Source: Geomicrobium halophilum (lineage in GTDB: Bacteria; Bacillota; Bacilli; Bacillales; Marinococcaceae). From it: a stretch of DNA of 64,000 nt. This document shows positions 54,895 through 62,587 of the stretch, in pieces. Below the pieces are notes generated by a model. It ran no database searches, was not told the origin of the DNA, and worked only from the letters and a program-made list of their open reading frames with translations. Positions within the stretch are counted from its first letter, which is position 1. Each line of letters opens with the position of its first letter. The stretch covers positions 1 to 64,000 of the forward strand of contig NZ_JACHHJ010000002.1 of the NCBI RefSeq assembly GCF_014207655.1, in the 5' to 3' direction. The position numbers and the translations under genes are program-made.

Positions 54895-54927
54895 AGTGTA
54901 GGTGAAAAAAGTGAAGAAATAATGAAG
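54895..54927 (-). promoter_or_regulatory. shared direct-repeat promoter, rhodanese gene
   Basis: In gene direction: CTTCAT-N5-CTTCAC-N10-TACACT (-10 at 54895-54900). Leader about 120 bases, similar to lgt. Confidence 0.68.
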
Positions 54928-55057
54928 TATTCTTATGAAAGATGCCCCAGGATCGTTTTGAAGAAAAAGCTGCCCGGTGTTCCAGATCTCCATAGTTTTT
55001 TCATACATTTTTTATATACTGATAAAAAAGCGTAAGGAAAGGAATGAAAGAAAAGGA

Positions 55058-55378
55058 ATGAGCCGAGCGATCAAAAAACATATTTCCTTGTTCTTTGTAA
55101 CCGTGGCACTTATGGCTTTCTTTCTCTTTTTAAGAGGAGAATGGGATCCGATGCATGCCTGGAACCGTGCTTTTGCCGACATATCTGTTCTTTACATCGT
55201 AGCGATTCTCCTTCTTGGATCATCTTCAAAGTTTAGCAACAGCACGAAATTATTGCTGCACTGGAGGAAACAGCTAGGGATTTGGGTGGCCATAACGGCT
55301 TTTGCTCATGTTTACATTATTTTTGATGGTTGGATTATGTGGGACTTCATGAGGCTGTTCTTTGTCTTCAATCCCTGA
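55058..55378 (+). CDS. ferric reductase-like (YedZ/MsrQ-type) membrane protein, probably truncated
   Basis: 106 aa from ATG 55058. Three membrane helices; LLHWRKQLGIWVAITAFAHV with a putative heme His, then IIFDGWIMWDFMRLFFVFNP and a stop. Relatives continue with three more helices, so the 3' half appears lost, probably by the event that left the IS21 fragment about 110 bases downstream. Start AAAAGGA spacing is short. 55379-55485 shows no clear gene. Confidence 0.6.
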   Translation: MSRAIKKHISLFFVTVALMAFFLFLRGEWDPMHAWNRAFADISVLYIVAILLLGSSSKFSNSTKLLLHWRKQLGIWVAITAFAHVYIIFDGWIMWDFMRLFFVFNP

Positions 55379-55485
55379 GCAAGAACATACTTGTGAAGAA
55401 GTAAATGGCATTCGTGCAGCGATGGATCAGCGGGTAACGAGTATGGCTGAAGGTGTTACACTGGACTATCGTGACGGCGGGGTGA

Positions 55486-55791
55486 TCTGCAGCTTAGGCA
55501 GTATTCCTCCCATAGAAGAGAAAGTGTTACACCACTTTTAGCCAATTCCTTATGGATATATTCGCAATCCTGCTTTCTCCGAAAACTGGAACCTCCATCT
55601 TTCTCTGGATATAAAAATTTCTGAAGCTCTGCGTCTGATCAATCCTTTTCAAATGGCCAGGAAACCCCATGGTTCTGCGCTCTTTTTAAAACATCACTTA
55701 TGGTATTCCTCGAACTCGAACAGCTGCAAGCAATCCCTCTTTGACTGACTCCTTGGGCATGAAGCCAAAGGATTTCACGATATTTAATCAC
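55486..55791 (-). pseudogene. istA: IS21-family istA transposase, 5' fragment
   Basis: From GTG 55791: IKYREILWLHAQGVSQRGIA, SCSSSRNTISDVLKRAQNHG, VSWPFEKD, in-frame TGA, SDAELQKFLYPEKDGG, YIHKELAKSGVTLSLLWEEY. This is the N-terminal HTH and start of the IstA transposase. It ends abruptly near 55486; the catalytic DDE part and istB are absent. Upstream, TGAGCCA-containing repeats at about 55800-55835 (GGCTCAGTTATGG and GGCTCAATTTTG) are the left-end terminal repeats typical of IS21. Confidence 0.82.
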
Positions 55792-55797
55792 TAAAAA

Positions 55798-55845
55798 ACT
55801 GGCTCAGTTATGGCAGACATGGCTCAATTTTGTGTCATAGGTGGA
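55798..55845. mobile_element. IS21 left end with terminal repeats
   Basis: ACTGGCTCAGTTATGG and ATGGCTCAATTTTGTG are the reverse of the repeated ACTGAGCCA / TTGAGCCA motifs found at IS21-family ends. It lies between the istA remnant and the 3' end of the SulP gene. Confidence 0.65.
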
Positions 55846-55953
55846 TCAGAAATATGGCAAAGGTGGTATTATCTTATGTCTTACTCAATATTTTCCTATC
55901 CTTTTTGACCTATTTACTAAAACATCTGTGGGGACACTTGCCCCTACATTCCT

Positions 55954-57615
55954 CTATTTTCCGATTCCTCTCAGTGCATCCTCCACGGATACATATTGGA
56001 ATTGCTCTCCATATTTATCATCCCATTCTGCTTTCTTCAAAAGGTCCATAACCGGGCCTTTTACTCCGGCAAGCAAGAACTTAATATCTCCTTGCCTCCA
56101 TGATTCCATGATTTCTTCAAGCGAATGAATCGCTCCCGCGTCTATGGCATTCACCCCGGAGAAGTCTAGAATAATCCATTTTATATCAGGTTTTTCAGCT
56201 ATACGCTCCTGTAATTTATTCTCTAAAAAGGTCATGTTTGCAAAATAGAGAGAAGCATCGACTCTAAAAATCATTATTTGCGGATCCACTTCTGCTTCCG
56301 GATAACGTTTTATGTTACGAAAAACATTTTTTTGCGGCAAATACCCCAATTCAGCTATATGCGGATACGCACTTCTTGCAATAAAAATGATTAATGAAAA
56401 TGCCACCCCGATTAAAATACTTTGCTCAATGCCAATGACAAGGGTTGCGGCAAAGGTAACGACCCATGTCCAACCATCGACACTGCGTATTTTAAATAAG
56501 TGCTTAGCTTCTTTTATATCGATTAATCCATAGACCGCCACCATAATAATCGCTGCCAATACCGCATGAGGCAGGTAGTAGAAAAAACCGGTAAAGAACA
56601 ATAGGGTTAGGAGAATCAAGACCGCCGTAATGATGGAAGCCAATGGCGTTCTTGCCCCGGATTCAAAGTTGACAGCTGAACGGGAAAACCCTCCGGTCAC
56701 CGGATAAGCTGAAAAGAAAGAACCCCCTACGTTAGCAAGTCCTAATCCAACCAATTCCTTGTTTGGATCAATCTTGTATTTTTCTTTAGCGGCAAGTGAT
56801 TTTCCCATTGCAATTGATTCCATAAAACCGACGAATGATATCGTTAAAGCCATCGGTAGCAATGCGATGACTGCATCGATACTGAAAGCCGGGATTGAAA
56901 ATTCCGGCAAACCTTGAGGGATATCTCCGAGGATGGACAAACCCAATCTTTCCAGGTTTAATTGCGAAACGATTAAAATACTTACGGCGACTACCACGAT
57001 CGGGCCCGGTATTTTACGAACATATTTTTTAAAAAGAATAAGAAGACCAATACTCCCGATCCCTATACCAAGCGTGACAGGATTGATTTCCGTGATTCGC
57101 ATCATGGCTTCCCAAACCTGCATCAGTGCATGATCAGCTTCCAAATCAACGCCGATGAAATCGTTTAGCTGACTGATCCCGATAATAATGGCTGCTGCGG
57201 TCATAAAACCGCTAATAACAGCATGGGATAAAAAATTGACCAAAAATCCAAGTCGCAATATCCCCATCAGAAATTGAATCACACCGACCATTAACATGAG
57301 TAATAGCGTTAATGAAATATATTCATTTGTACCCGGTTCGGCAACCGTCGATACCCCGGTCAGCACTAGTAAAGAGACCATTGCAACCGGCCCGACAGCG
57401 AGTTGTCGGGACGTACCAAACAATGCATAGATAATTAATGGGATCGTGGACGCATATAGACCAACAACCGGAGGCAGACCGGCAAGCATTGCATATGCCA
57501 TCCCCTGGGGGATAAGCATTACGGCTACGATTAACCCCGCTGACAAGTCCCCGCTTAAATCGGACTTTTTATAATGGTGCATCCACTCCAGGGCAGGGAT
57601 CATTTTTTTTAACAC
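55954..57615 (-). CDS. SulP-family anion permease with STAS domain
   Basis: 553 aa: about 12-14 membrane segments, starting with LSAGLIVAVMLIPQGMAYAM (SulP signature) and AYPVTGGFSRSAVNFESGA, then a STAS domain (about 430-545, with ILDFSGVNAIDAGAIHS). Imports sulfate or a related anion, or bicarbonate. Its neighbourhood (DUF302, TusA, rhodaneses) favours a sulfur oxyanion. Complete despite the adjacent IS21 remnant. Confidence 0.9.
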   Translation of the reverse strand: MLKKMIPALEWMHHYKKSDLSGDLSAGLIVAVMLIPQGMAYAMLAGLPPVVGLYASTIPLIIYALFGTSRQLAVGPVAMVSLLVLTGVSTVAEPGTNEYISLTLLLMLMVGVIQFLMGILRLGFLVNFLSHAVISGFMTAAAIIIGISQLNDFIGVDLEADHALMQVWEAMMRITEINPVTLGIGIGSIGLLILFKKYVRKIPGPIVVVAVSILIVSQLNLERLGLSILGDIPQGLPEFSIPAFSIDAVIALLPMALTISFVGFMESIAMGKSLAAKEKYKIDPNKELVGLGLANVGGSFFSAYPVTGGFSRSAVNFESGARTPLASIITAVLILLTLLFFTGFFYYLPHAVLAAIIMVAVYGLIDIKEAKHLFKIRSVDGWTWVVTFAATLVIGIEQSILIGVAFSLIIFIARSAYPHIAELGYLPQKNVFRNIKRYPEAEVDPQIMIFRVDASLYFANMTFLENKLQERIAEKPDIKWIILDFSGVNAIDAGAIHSLEEIMESWRQGDIKFLLAGVKGPVMDLLKKAEWDDKYGEQFQYVSVEDALRGIGK

Positions 57616-57679
57616 ATACTTTCTCCCCTTCTCAACAGTTAGTTTACCTTCTATATCATTCGAATTTGGGTTTCATCAC

Positions 57680-57701
57680 AATATACCGAAATCAGTATAT
57701 T
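57680..57701 (-). promoter_or_regulatory. inverted repeat upstream of the SulP gene
   Basis: AATATAC-N8-GTATATT, 7-bp perfect arms, 65 bases before the SulP start. An ArsR/BigR-type operator is one possibility; it does not resemble the CstR-type sites. Confidence 0.45.
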
Positions 57702-57780
57702 AGAAAGTAGATCGATTTCTGTCAATGCTGAAAGCTGGGAGGGGAGGCCGAGGATGAAATCTATGTGCGAATAACTTTAA

Positions 57781-57816
57781 GGGATAGAACTGTCTCGGTC
57801 CTGTAAGTTCCATCCC
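57781..57816 (-). terminator. hairpin after the DUF302 gene
   Basis: GGGATAGAAC / GTTCCATCCC arms with one mismatch, 35 bases after the stop on the minus strand; weak T tract. Confidence 0.5.
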
Positions 57817-57850
57817 TGATCGTTTAACATCACATATTGTGTGACAGTCT

Positions 57851-58240
57851 TTATTCATTTACGGATTGGTCTATGCAGGATATCAGTCTGGCTTCAATAT
57901 CCTTTGCAAAAGTGTCGAGGGAATCATCCTCTATCAGAGCAATGAGTGTTGTTAGCTTCGGCATTCCGATTTTTGTTTTCCCTTGATCGGTGTAGACAAC
58001 GATTTTACACGGCAGAAAATACCCGATCATGTGATTTTGTGTTAAAGCGTCTTTTGCTGCTTTTGGATTGCAAACTTCAAGTACTCTGTAATCCCGGTCA
58101 TAATCAAATCCTTTACTCTCCAACGTCTCCTTAATATCGAAATCCCACAGCACCCCAAACTTTTCTTCTTGCAATGCGGTTTCCAACGCGCTCACTGCTT
58201 CGTTCACAGATTTATTCGTTTCAACAGTATAATGAAACAT
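57851..58240 (-). CDS. DUF302 protein
   Basis: 129 aa. FHYTVETNKSVNEAVSALET, YRVLEVCNPKAAKDAL and GYFLPCKIVVY match DUF302, a small fold found often with sulfur oxidation and persulfide genes. Two conserved cysteines (CNPK and LPCK). Start after AGGGAGGGATC. Function unproven. Confidence 0.85.
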   Translation of the reverse strand: MFHYTVETNKSVNEAVSALETALQEEKFGVLWDFDIKETLESKGFDYDRDYRVLEVCNPKAAKDALTQNHMIGYFLPCKIVVYTDQGKTKIGMPKLTTLIALIEDDSLDTFAKDIEARLISCIDQSVNE

Positions 58241-58334
58241 GATGGATCCCTCCCTTTAAGGCATAGTGTATTGAGTTCGCATTTGAATTTAGATAAAATC
58301 AATCATTATTTAATTTTTTAAAAGAAATTGAACT

Positions 58335-58489
58335 AAAGGAAAGAGGCAGGGACAAAAGTGTTTGATCAAATAAAAATCCAAACATGATGGGTGTAGACCC
58401 GCACGGAAATATTCTTCACTTTCCTCCGTTACCACCGTTCATGGTTCGTTTTTAGGGTTAAACACTTTCGCCTTGCCCCGGTTCCTTTT
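58335..58489. repeat. 155-bp element with imperfect terminal inverted repeats
   Basis: AAGGAAAGAGGCAGGGACA continuing to AAAGTGTTT (58335-58363) pairs imperfectly with the reverse of AAACACTTTCGCCTTGCC and CCGGTTCCTTTT (58460-58489). It fills the gap between tusA and the DUF302 gene. It may be a non-coding MITE-like repeat or a large terminator. Confidence 0.5.
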
Positions 58490-58491
58490 GT

Positions 58492-58722
58492 CTAAGCTTT
58501 TTTAATCCAAAATTTCAATACGCCCTCTTCTTCTGCTTCATCAACCAATTCATGGCCTCCGGATTTTGTCCAGGCTGCCAGGTCGCTTTTAGCTCCTTTG
58601 TCCGTTGCATGAACTTCCAGAATGTCACCTGAGTCAATCTCTTCGATTGTTTTCTTCGTTTTCACAACCGGCATTGGGCATGCCAATCCTTTTGCATCTA
58701 ATACTTTTGCTGCTTCCATCAT
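58492..58722 (-). CDS. tusA: TusA-family sulfur carrier
   Basis: 76 aa. Sulfur-binding Cys in LDAKGLACPMPVVKTKK; the rest has the usual TusA beta-alpha pattern (LEVHATDKGAKSDLAAW). Accepts persulfide from rhodaneses or DsrE proteins. Last gene of the persulfide operon, 67 bases after the rhodanese-MBL gene. AGGAGG precedes two adjacent ATGs; either may start. Confidence 0.9.
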   Translation of the reverse strand: MMEAAKVLDAKGLACPMPVVKTKKTIEEIDSGDILEVHATDKGAKSDLAAWTKSGGHELVDEAEEEGVLKFWIKKA

Positions 58723-58789
58723 AAGTTCCTCCTCATTTTGATAGCAATTTTTATATTCCTACAATTGACATGAGCCTTACACCAGTATT

Positions 58790-59920
58790 TTAAGCATTTA
58801 CGGCACAACGGTTTGGTCCCGTTTCCATTTCACGTTGTTCTTCGACTTCCGGGTTTATTTTTCCCATATTGGTTTGGCGGATCGTCTCGTGCTCATTTGG
58901 CTGCGGTGGCAGATTCTCGGTCACCATATCCCGGAATGATTGTTCATCTTCCGCTTGCAATCCTGCGTTACGCTGATACAAGTCACCAAGCTTTGCCTGG
59001 ACACTGCCGTCTTCACCCAGCTCTTCTACAGATGAATAATGGGCAGGCAATACGATCAGCTCATCAGATAGCTTCTTATAACGACTGTACAGTGTCTCAC
59101 GCAAGTCACCGACCCAATCATCAGCCTTTCCGGCCAAGTCCGGACGTCCGATGGATTTCAGGAACAGAATATCTCCTGTCAGCAAGTATTGTTGATCGAT
59201 GATCAACGATGTGCTTCCAATGGTGTGCCCAGGGGAGTAAAGCGGGTGTACCTTAATGGTGGTATTGCCAACGGTGATATCGTGATCTTCTTCCAATGGT
59301 TTATAGTCAAACGTGACTTCACCGGCATCTTTCGGCGGTAAATGATACGATCCGCCAGTATTTTCGGCCAGTTGACGACTGCCTGAAATATGGTCAGCAT
59401 GAAGATGCGTGTCGATCGTATGCTTAATGGTGACACCTTTCTCTTGAGCAAAACGTTCATAAACATCCGTCATCCGGTTGGCATCGATCACCGCTGCTTC
59501 TTGTTCAGAAACTGCCATATATGACAGACAACCCTTGCCGAGGCGCACAAATTGATAAAGGCTGCCACCTTCACTCAAGTCCGCTATTTTGACCGGCTCC
59601 AAATGTTGACTCCAAGCTTGCATTCCGCCTTCCAGATCATAAACATTTGTAAAGCCTGCTTCTTCCATCGTTTCAGCAGCCATTTTGGAAGAATTACCTC
59701 TTGCGCAAACGACAATGACTTCCTGATTTTTGTTTATTCTTCCAGCGAGGGCATCGACCTCATCAATCAAGTTGAAGTAAGGTTCATTGATGATTTCAAC
59801 GCTTTCCCCTTCTATCTTCCAATCATCAAAATCATCCGTATTCCGAACGTCAAGAATGAAAGTTTCTTCCTGATTTACAATGCGAAGTGCAAGTTCTTTT
59901 GTTGCTATGCTTTGGGACAT
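58790..59920 (-). CDS. rhodanese-metallo-beta-lactamase fusion (CstB/YrkH-like)
   Basis: 376 aa. N-terminal rhodanese (1-115) with [14 protein letters not shown], then an MBL-fold domain (about 120-330) with [20 protein letters not shown] and [15 protein letters not shown], as in persulfide dioxygenases. The C-terminal part is short ([19 protein letters not shown]) and ends GPNRCAVNA with a Cys. Domain order is rhodanese first, unlike CstB of Staphylococcus, which starts with MBL. Expected to oxidise low-molecular-weight persulfides. Confidence 0.88.
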   Translation of the reverse strand: MSQSIATKELALRIVNQEETFILDVRNTDDFDDWKIEGESVEIINEPYFNLIDEVDALAGRINKNQEVIVVCARGNSSKMAAETMEEAGFTNVYDLEGGMQAWSQHLEPVKIADLSEGGSLYQFVRLGKGCLSYMAVSEQEAAVIDANRMTDVYERFAQEKGVTIKHTIDTHLHADHISGSRQLAENTGGSYHLPPKDAGEVTFDYKPLEEDHDITVGNTTIKVHPLYSPGHTIGSTSLIIDQQYLLTGDILFLKSIGRPDLAGKADDWVGDLRETLYSRYKKLSDELIVLPAHYSSVEELGEDGSVQAKLGDLYQRNAGLQAEDEQSFRDMVTENLPPQPNEHETIRQTNMGKINPEVEEQREMETGPNRCAVNA

Positions 59921-59939
59921 ACGCCATTACCTCCTTGGA

Positions 59940-60341
59940 TTAAAATGTAAGTGACACATCAGCGTCTTTAGCAAATTCAATAAATGTTGCTGCTCCACCG
60001 ACTTCAACACCATCAACAAAATGATCTTTATCCAAATTCATCACATCCATTGTCATCTGACAGCCAATCATTTTCACGCCCATCTCCTGTGCCATTTCCA
60101 ACAAATCGCCAATGGCCGGTACATTAGCCTTTTCAAAACCTTCCTGAAAATGTTCCTTTCCTTCCGGAAGCGACAGGCTCTTGTGCGCTTCCTTATGAAT
60201 CAGGTTAAGTCCTTCAAATGTAAAGAAGATGCCTACCTCTTTATCAGATGCTGCCGCTGCCGTGGCAATATTGAACACTTTGTATGCATCAAACATGCCA
60301 CCATTGGCTGCGATTATTGCTACACGTGTGTTATTTTCCAT
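59940..60341 (-). CDS. DsrE/DsrF-like sulfur transfer protein (YrkE-type)
   Basis: 133 aa. VAIIAANGGMFDAYKVFNIA N-terminus and the conserved acceptor Cys in MIGCQMTMDVMNL. Probably relays sulfane sulfur among TusA, rhodanese and the MBL enzyme. Start after TTTGGAGG. Confidence 0.85.
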   Translation of the reverse strand: MENNTRVAIIAANGGMFDAYKVFNIATAAAASDKEVGIFFTFEGLNLIHKEAHKSLSLPEGKEHFQEGFEKANVPAIGDLLEMAQEMGVKMIGCQMTMDVMNLDKDHFVDGVEVGGAATFIEFAKDADVSLTF

Positions 60342-60344
60342 TTT

Positions 60345-60480
60345 TTATTCCTCCAAATGAATAAATGATTAATTGTTTCTTCGGTCTGGCCATCCCATTC
60401 TGCTATGCTCGTCACTACATTTTTTCCATTGTAAAAACCTTTATCCGATAATTTTTGGGCTGCGAGGTCACTGCGGCTCC
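60345..60480 (-). pseudogene. C-terminal fragment of an extra rhodanese
   Basis: About 40 codons on the minus strand: GSRSDLAAQKLSDKGFYNGK, NVVTSIAEWDGQTEETINHLF. This is the segment after a rhodanese active-site loop (GxRS...A..L...GF..V), directly behind the intact rhodanese gene. The active-site Cys and N-terminal part are missing. It fills the 148-base gap to the DsrE-like gene. Confidence 0.65.
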
Positions 60481-60489
60481 CCTAATAAT

Positions 60490-60846
60490 CTACTTCCAAT
60501 TGTTCATCCCCCCTCTAACGTTCTTCACATTTATGAAATTGTGTTTTTGCAACAGCTTTGATGCTTTTAAACTTCTCATGCCACTTTGACAGATGACCGC
60601 GGTTTCGATGCTTGGATTTAATTCAGTGATCCGTTTTTTGAGCGTATGCAAGGGAATGTTTTTCGCCCCTCGAATGCTACGACTGGCAAATTCGTTTTCT
60701 GTACGTACATCGAGTAACTGTACTTCCTTATTTTGTAGCTTCGTTCGCAGTTCGTCCGTGTCCATTTGCTTTACGCCTATCGGGCTCATTTGCATAATGA
60801 AAAAAATCATAATAACCACAAACAGAATGGCAAATACGGCGGACAA
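60490..60846 (-). CDS. membrane-anchored rhodanese
   Basis: 118 aa: N-terminal helix (about 2-19), rhodanese domain with VQLLDVRTENEFASRSIRGA and active site VICQSGMRSLKA. A second rhodanese of the persulfide operon besides the MBL fusion. 14 bases after the upstream DsrE gene. Confidence 0.88.
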   Translation of the reverse strand: MSAVFAILFVVIMIFFIMQMSPIGVKQMDTDELRTKLQNKEVQLLDVRTENEFASRSIRGAKNIPLHTLKKRITELNPSIETAVICQSGMRSLKASKLLQKHNFINVKNVRGGMNNWK

Positions 60847-60860
60847 TTGAATCGCCTCCT

Positions 60861-61337
60861 TTAAATGAATAAATTGACATTGCCGTCTTCGGCAACGGCA
60901 AGGTACGCTGCCACACCGGCATAATCAATCTCTTCGCGCAACTCTTTTTCCTGTAAACCGAGCAAATCCATCGTCATCGTACACGCAACCAATTTCACGT
61001 CTTGGTCATGCGCCATATCAACTAGTTCTGAAAGAGGCAAGGCTTGATGCTTTTTCATTACCTTTTTGATCAGCTTTGGTCCCACACCGGCAAAATGCAT
61101 TTTTGATAATCCCATGTTCTCGGCACCCCGTGGCATCATCTTCGCAAACATTTTTTCTAAAAAGCCTTTGTCGGTTTCAATGTTTTCGTTTTTTCGTAGT
61201 GCATTTAGCCCCCAGAACGTATGGAAAATCGTGACTTCATGGTCATATGCTGCTGCACCGTTAGCAATAATATAAGCGGCCATAGCTTTATCGTAATCAC
61301 CACTGAATAATACAATCGTGGTCCTTTTTTGAGTCAT
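60861..61337 (-). CDS. DsrE-family protein (YrkE/DsrE2-like)
   Basis: 158 aa. TIVLFSGDYDKAMAAYIIAN N-terminus, HTFWGLNALRK, and acceptor Cys in LVACTMTMDLLGL. First gene of the persulfide operon; a CstR-type palindrome lies 15 bases upstream of its start. Start after GAGGAGG. Confidence 0.88.
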   Translation of the reverse strand: MTQKRTTIVLFSGDYDKAMAAYIIANGAAAYDHEVTIFHTFWGLNALRKNENIETDKGFLEKMFAKMMPRGAENMGLSKMHFAGVGPKLIKKVMKKHQALPLSELVDMAHDQDVKLVACTMTMDLLGLQEKELREEIDYAGVAAYLAVAEDGNVNLFI

Positions 61338-61351
61338 TCCATCCTCCTCAT

Positions 61352-61373
61352 ATACCTTTACCGGTAGGGGTAT
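61352..61373 (-). promoter_or_regulatory. CstR-type operator at the persulfide operon
   Basis: ATACC-N12-GGTAT with central TACCGGTA. It touches the Shine-Dalgarno region of the first DsrE gene. I could not place a convincing -10/-35 pair here: the TATATG next to it would start transcription inside the ribosome site. Confidence 0.65.
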
Positions 61374-61391
61374 GCTAATTGGAAAAATATT

Positions 61392-61415
61392 TGATAGGTA
61401 ATTTATTACCTATCA
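61392..61415 (-). terminator. hairpin between cstR and the persulfide operon
   Basis: TGATAGGTAAT-TT-ATTACCTATCA, perfect 11-bp arms, directly after the cstR stop; on the minus strand it is followed by AAATATTTTT. It may attenuate read-through from cstR. Confidence 0.65.
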
Positions 61416-61676
61416 TTATCGACTTTTTACTAGTAAATTTACGGCTTCATCCACAAATTCTTGCGTGTCTTCTCCTTCTTCGTTTGCTTTTTCGACGCAC
61501 TCGATCAAATTTGCACTCACAACTAAACCCATTGTTCTGTCTATGGCTGTCCGAGATGCCGATAATTGTGTTACCACATCTCTGCAGTCTTTATTTTCTT
61601 CCATCATTTTCAATATGCCTTTAAGTTGACCTTCAATCCTTTTCACTCGATTCTTCATCTGTTCATTGTATTCCAC
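61416..61676 (-). CDS. cstR: CstR, persulfide-sensing CsoR-family repressor
   Basis: 86 aa helical repressor. RVKRIEGQLKGILKMMEE N-terminus; sensing cysteines in ENKDCRDVV and NLIECVEK. Copper CsoR has Cys-His-Cys; here the His position is Asn (SANLIEC), which is the CstR pattern for forming a persulfide-derived polysulfide bridge. GTG start 61676 after GGTGA. Neighbouring sulfur operon and palindromes support the call. Confidence 0.9.
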   Translation of the reverse strand: MEYNEQMKNRVKRIEGQLKGILKMMEENKDCRDVVTQLSASRTAIDRTMGLVVSANLIECVEKANEEGEDTQEFVDEAVNLLVKSR

Positions 61677-61707
61677 TGAGTATCACCAGCTTCTTTCATT
61701 TAATTAC

Positions 61708-61736
61708 ATTTTATACCCTCTGGGGTATAATGTCAA
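61708..61736 (-). promoter_or_regulatory. cstR promoter with operator in the spacer
   Basis: In gene direction TTGACA, 17-base spacer, TAAAAT. The palindrome TATACCCTCTGGGGTATA (61712-61729) covers spacer and part of the -10, so bound CstR would shut its own promoter. Confidence 0.85.
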
Positions 61737-61759
61737 TAGGTTCATTTTTAAAATGGCTT

Positions 61760-62356
61760 TTATACAATTATTTGAATGACATGCGCTAACCCATGATGAT
61801 GATCCCCCTCGTTACGAATGGTTTCTCCGGTATAAAAGTGCTTGATTTTCCAATCTTGAAAGGCTTCCAGTAATTGTATTGGGTCATAAAGCATGTCCTC
61901 GGATTTAGGTCCTCCACTATTATATGGTAGTTGATAAATGGAATACGCTTCAGAAATAAAATGTCCGCCTGGCTTTAAAGCCTTCTTCACACCATCGATT
62001 GTTCTTGCTTTTAAATGTGGAGAAAAATGACCGTAAATGCATACAATTTGATCCCAATGATCAAAGGTCCATTGCGCATCATTTAAATCTACATGTTCTG
62101 TTTCTACGTGTAAATCGTATTTAAAAGCTAAACGCTCAGCTTTTCTTAACCCTTCAATCGAGAAATCCCAAGCAGCAACATTAGCTCCTAACTCTGCTAA
62201 ATACACAGCATTGCGTCCTTCCCCTTCGGCAATTGCAAGTGCATTGTCATTTTGTTCGATTATGTGATGGTTGTTTTGGGCTTCTGTTAAAAAAACGTTT
62301 GGCTCTTTACCGAATGCATAACGTTTATGTTGAAAACGCTCATCCCATAAATTCAT
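61760..62356 (-). CDS. class I SAM methyltransferase (TehB-like)
   Basis: 198 aa from ATG 62356 after GAGGTGG; the open frame reaches 62497 but that part spans the promoter. NLWDERFQHKRYAFGKEPN start, motif I region AIAEGEGRNAVYLAELGA, then WDFSIEGLRKAE. TehB-like enzymes methylate tellurite, selenite or thiols. A CstR-type palindrome sits in its promoter, suggesting a role in sulfide or chalcogen detoxification. Confidence 0.82.
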   Translation of the reverse strand: MNLWDERFQHKRYAFGKEPNVFLTEAQNNHHIIEQNDNALAIAEGEGRNAVYLAELGANVAAWDFSIEGLRKAERLAFKYDLHVETEHVDLNDAQWTFDHWDQIVCIYGHFSPHLKARTIDGVKKALKPGGHFISEAYSIYQLPYNSGGPKSEDMLYDPIQLLEAFQDWKIKHFYTGETIRNEGDHHHGLAHVIQIIV

Positions 62357-62378
62357 ATGACCACCTCGATTTATGATC

Positions 62379-62407
62379 AGTATACCATTGCCCGTAAGGG
62401 TATTCAA
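62379..62407 (-). promoter_or_regulatory. methyltransferase promoter with CstR-type operator
   Basis: In gene direction TTGAAT, 17-base spacer, TATACT. ATACC-N12-GGTAT (62382-62403) spans the spacer with the same half-site spacing as at 61352-61373. Confidence 0.78.
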
Positions 62408-62587
62408 GTGGGAAAGGAATTTTCTGTTCAGAAAATGATCAAACTTTTTTATAAAAATTGAACACCGAAGCGCAAAGAAAGAATCCATTTTAATCAATTT
62501 TTTTTCCGAATGGCTTCTTCCTGTTTACGGTAATATAAGGGTTTGTGAGGTCTTTTTGTTTAAACTTTATTTTAAAACTACACCAAC

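Noticed and set aside
55381-55540. Plus-strand open frame (VNGIRAAMDQRV...) as a gene fragment
   Set aside because: Its second half is the reverse strand of the istA remnant, where the protein match is clear; the first half matches nothing I know.
61349-61378. TTAGCA-18-TATATG as promoter of the DsrE operon
   Set aside because: Transcription would begin inside the Shine-Dalgarno, leaving no usable leader; the real promoter was not found.
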